64,000 nt of DNA from Hydrogenophaga sp. GTDB taxonomy: Bacteria; Pseudomonadota; Gammaproteobacteria; Burkholderiales; Burkholderiaceae_C. The notes below the pieces were generated by a model. The model was not told the DNA's origin and searched no databases. It saw nothing but the letters and a program-made list of their open reading frames with translations. The stretch covers positions 62,001-126,000 of the forward strand of contig JAEUOT010000046.1 of assembly GCA_016790705.1 (NCBI GenBank), read 5' to 3'. Shown one piece after another: positions 62,472 to 64,000 of the stretch. Position numbers and translations under genes: made by a program. Position 1 is the stretch's first letter. The number at the start of each line of letters is the position of its first letter.

Positions 62472-63755
62472 ATGGTTCCGCATCTCGTGACCGCCCTCAC
62501 GGGCCCCATCAACGAACTCGAACAGCGCATTCTCGAATCCACGCCGGTGATCGAGCGCTGGTTCCGGCTGGAGTGGATGGAGCACACGCCGCCGTTCTAC
62601 AGCTCGGTGGACGTGCGCAACGCCGGCTTCAAGCTCGCGCCGGTCGACACCAACCTGTTCCCGGGCGCCTGGAACCACCTGACGCCCGAGATGATGCCGC
62701 TGGCGGTGCAGGCGGCGATGGCGGCGATCGAGAAGATCTGTCCGGAGGCCAAGAACCTGCTGCTGGTGCCCGAGAACCGCACCGATTCCTTCTACCTCGC
62801 CAACCTCGCGCAACTGCAGCGCGTGTTCTATCAGGCGGGACTGAACGTGCGCCTGGGATCCTTGTCCAACGACATCAAGGCGCCCACGACCTTTGACCTG
62901 CCCGGTGGCGAAACGGTCACGCTGGAACCCCTGATCCGCAGCAAGCGCCGGCTGGGGCTCAAGCACTTCGATCCCTGCACCATCCTGCTCAACAACGACC
63001 TGAGCGCGGGCGCCCCCGGCATCCTCGAAGACCTGCACGAACAGTACCTGCTGCCGCCGCTACACGCGGGCTGGGGCGTGCGCCGCAAGAGCAACCACTT
63101 CAAGGCCTACGAGGAAGTGGCCAAGCGCTTCGGCAAGCTGCTGGGCATGGACCCCTGGCTGATCACGCCGATGTACGGCCAGTGCGGGGAGGTGAATTTC
63201 GCCGACAAGACCGGCCTCGAATGCCTGCGCAGCAACACCGACGCCCTGCTCGCGCGCATCCGCCGCAAGTACAAGGAATACGGCATCAACGAGAAGCCGT
63301 TTGCGGTCATCAAGGCCGACAACAGCCATCAGGCCCTGGGTCAGCTCACGGTCCGCGACGCGAAGGAACTGGACGATGCCTGGTTCAAGGCGCGCGCCAA
63401 GGCGGTGGCCGGGCACAACATCGGCGAGGTCGTCATCCAGGAAGGTGTGCTGACCAACGAACGCATCAACGCGGCGGTGGCCGAACCGGTGGTCTACATG
63501 ATGGACCGCTACGTGGTGGGCGGCTTCTACCGTGTTCACGCCGACCGCGGCACCGACGAGAGCCTGAGCGTGCCGGGATCGAGCTTCGTGCCACTGGCCT
63601 TCGAGCAGAGTGCGCAGCTCCCGCAGCCGGGCGTCAAGCCGGGGGCGAGCGTGCCCAACCGGTTCTACATGTACGGCGTGATCGGACGGTTGGCGATGTT
63701 GTCGGCCGCCTATGAACTGGAAGCGACCGACCCGGAGGCCGAGCAGTACGAATGA
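62472..63755 (+). CDS. gshA: Glutamate-cysteine ligase (proteobacterial GshA type)
   Basis: Makes gamma-glutamylcysteine, the first step to glutathione. The 427 residues match the Thiobacillus-type GshA, not the E. coli enzyme; blocks ITPMYGQCGEVNFADKTGLE, VIKADNSHQALGQLTVRD and GVLTNERINAAVAEPVVYMM are characteristic. I start at MVPHLVTALTGPINELEQ because the upstream alternative lies in the repeat element. Confidence 0.95.
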   Translation: MVPHLVTALTGPINELEQRILESTPVIERWFRLEWMEHTPPFYSSVDVRNAGFKLAPVDTNLFPGAWNHLTPEMMPLAVQAAMAAIEKICPEAKNLLLVPENRTDSFYLANLAQLQRVFYQAGLNVRLGSLSNDIKAPTTFDLPGGETVTLEPLIRSKRRLGLKHFDPCTILLNNDLSAGAPGILEDLHEQYLLPPLHAGWGVRRKSNHFKAYEEVAKRFGKLLGMDPWLITPMYGQCGEVNFADKTGLECLRSNTDALLARIRRKYKEYGINEKPFAVIKADNSHQALGQLTVRDAKELDDAWFKARAKAVAGHNIGEVVIQEGVLTNERINAAVAEPVVYMMDRYVVGGFYRVHADRGTDESLSVPGSSFVPLAFEQSAQLPQPGVKPGASVPNRFYMYGVIGRLAMLSAAYELEATDPEAEQYE

Positions 63756-63899
63756 TGTCAAGGCGTCTTGTTGCATCGCAGCAACGGGCGCCGGGACCTT
63801 CCCTCACTCGCCTTTTCCCTACTGACAGAGCGCAGGGCGCGGGCGCAGAATCGGTGGCTTCAAGATAACGGGCCTGATGCTTCGGGGTCAGGCGGTTTT

Positions 63900-64000
63900 G
63901 TGTCATCGAACAAGTCGTCGCTTGCCGCGCTCACCCTGGGCGCCATCGGAGTGGTCTATGGCGATATCGGCACCAGCGTGCTGTACGCCATCAAGGAAAT
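63900..64000 (+). CDS. kup: Potassium uptake protein Kup (N-terminus only)
   Basis: A GTG opens [20 protein letters not shown], then [13 protein letters not shown], which is the conserved first helix of Kup/Trk-type K+ transporters. The gene runs off the window edge. About 144 bases separate it from gshA, with nothing recognised between. Confidence 0.85.
   Translation, partial: MSSNKSSLAALTLGAIGVVYGDIGTSVLYAIKE

Noticed and set aside
1-64000. CRISPR array, prophage, insertion sequence, tRNA or rRNA
   Set aside because: No regularly spaced repeats, integrase or transposase genes, or recognisable RNA genes were found on either strand by eye.

Overview
The window is about 64 kb of GC-rich, tightly packed chromosome from a betaproteobacterium. 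The best guess is Burkholderiales, family Comamonadaceae (Hydrogenophaga, Acidovorax or a relative). This rests on the runs hpf-ptsN-hprK-fur-bamE-dapB-exbBD-leuS-lptE-holA-proA and uvrA-MFS-ssb, on DUF3422 and DUF4395 proteins, and on the proteobacterial GshA type. I see no rRNA, tRNA, CRISPR array, insertion sequence or prophage. Most of the window is housekeeping DNA. The accessory parts are about 2.2-3.5 kb and 22.4-32.6 kb.

Layout. 1-3.5 kb: end of pyrF, a glutathione transferase, a MipA/OmpV outer-membrane protein, and a 46-residue protein coupled to a DUF3800 protein. 3.5-12 kb: uvrA (minus), an MFS exporter, a ClC-type chloride protein (minus), ssb, a methyltransferase and a DUF3422 membrane protein. 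12-21 kb (minus): a huge alpha-2-macroglobulin, penicillin-binding protein 1C and a DUF4395 membrane protein. 21-32.3 kb: a sigma-54 activator (minus) divergent from a long plus-strand gene run described below. 32.5-42.3 kb: methyltransferase, mnmA, extradiol dioxygenase-like protein, esterase, a frameshifted small gene, a polyamine-type ABC transporter (four genes), a PepSY protein with a cytochrome b561, arfB and a NUDIX hydrolase. 42.4-48.3 kb: pntAB, fadD, mtnN. 48.4-63.8 kb: corA, patatin phospholipase, hpf-ptsN-hprK, fur, bamE-dapB-exbB-exbD, leuS-lptE-holA, rhodanese, proA, gshA. The start of kup is cut by the window edge.

The most interesting locus is 22.4-32.3 kb. An activator with a cysteine-containing PAS domain faces a good -24/-12 (sigma-54) promoter, and a cluster of inverted repeats lies between them. 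Downstream are thirteen same-strand, mostly overlapping genes: cydP, cydA, cydB, an octaheme cytochrome c of the tetrathionate reductase family, a di-heme-type cytochrome b, a Rieske iron-sulfur protein, cydX, a YbgE-like protein, a metallo-beta-lactamase-fold protein with a broken metal site, an SQR-like flavoprotein, a group II truncated haemoglobin, an exported thioredoxin-fold-like protein and a hotdog thioesterase. The cytochrome bd operon is therefore split: an octaheme/cytochrome b/Rieske module sits between cydB and cydX. I infer a branched quinol-oxidising module used under low oxygen with sulfur or nitrogen-oxide stress. One branch goes to oxygen through cytochrome bd and one to an inorganic N or S substrate through the octaheme protein. 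A decayed DsrE-like gene beside the locus also points to sulfur chemistry. The substrate is not determined by the sequence.
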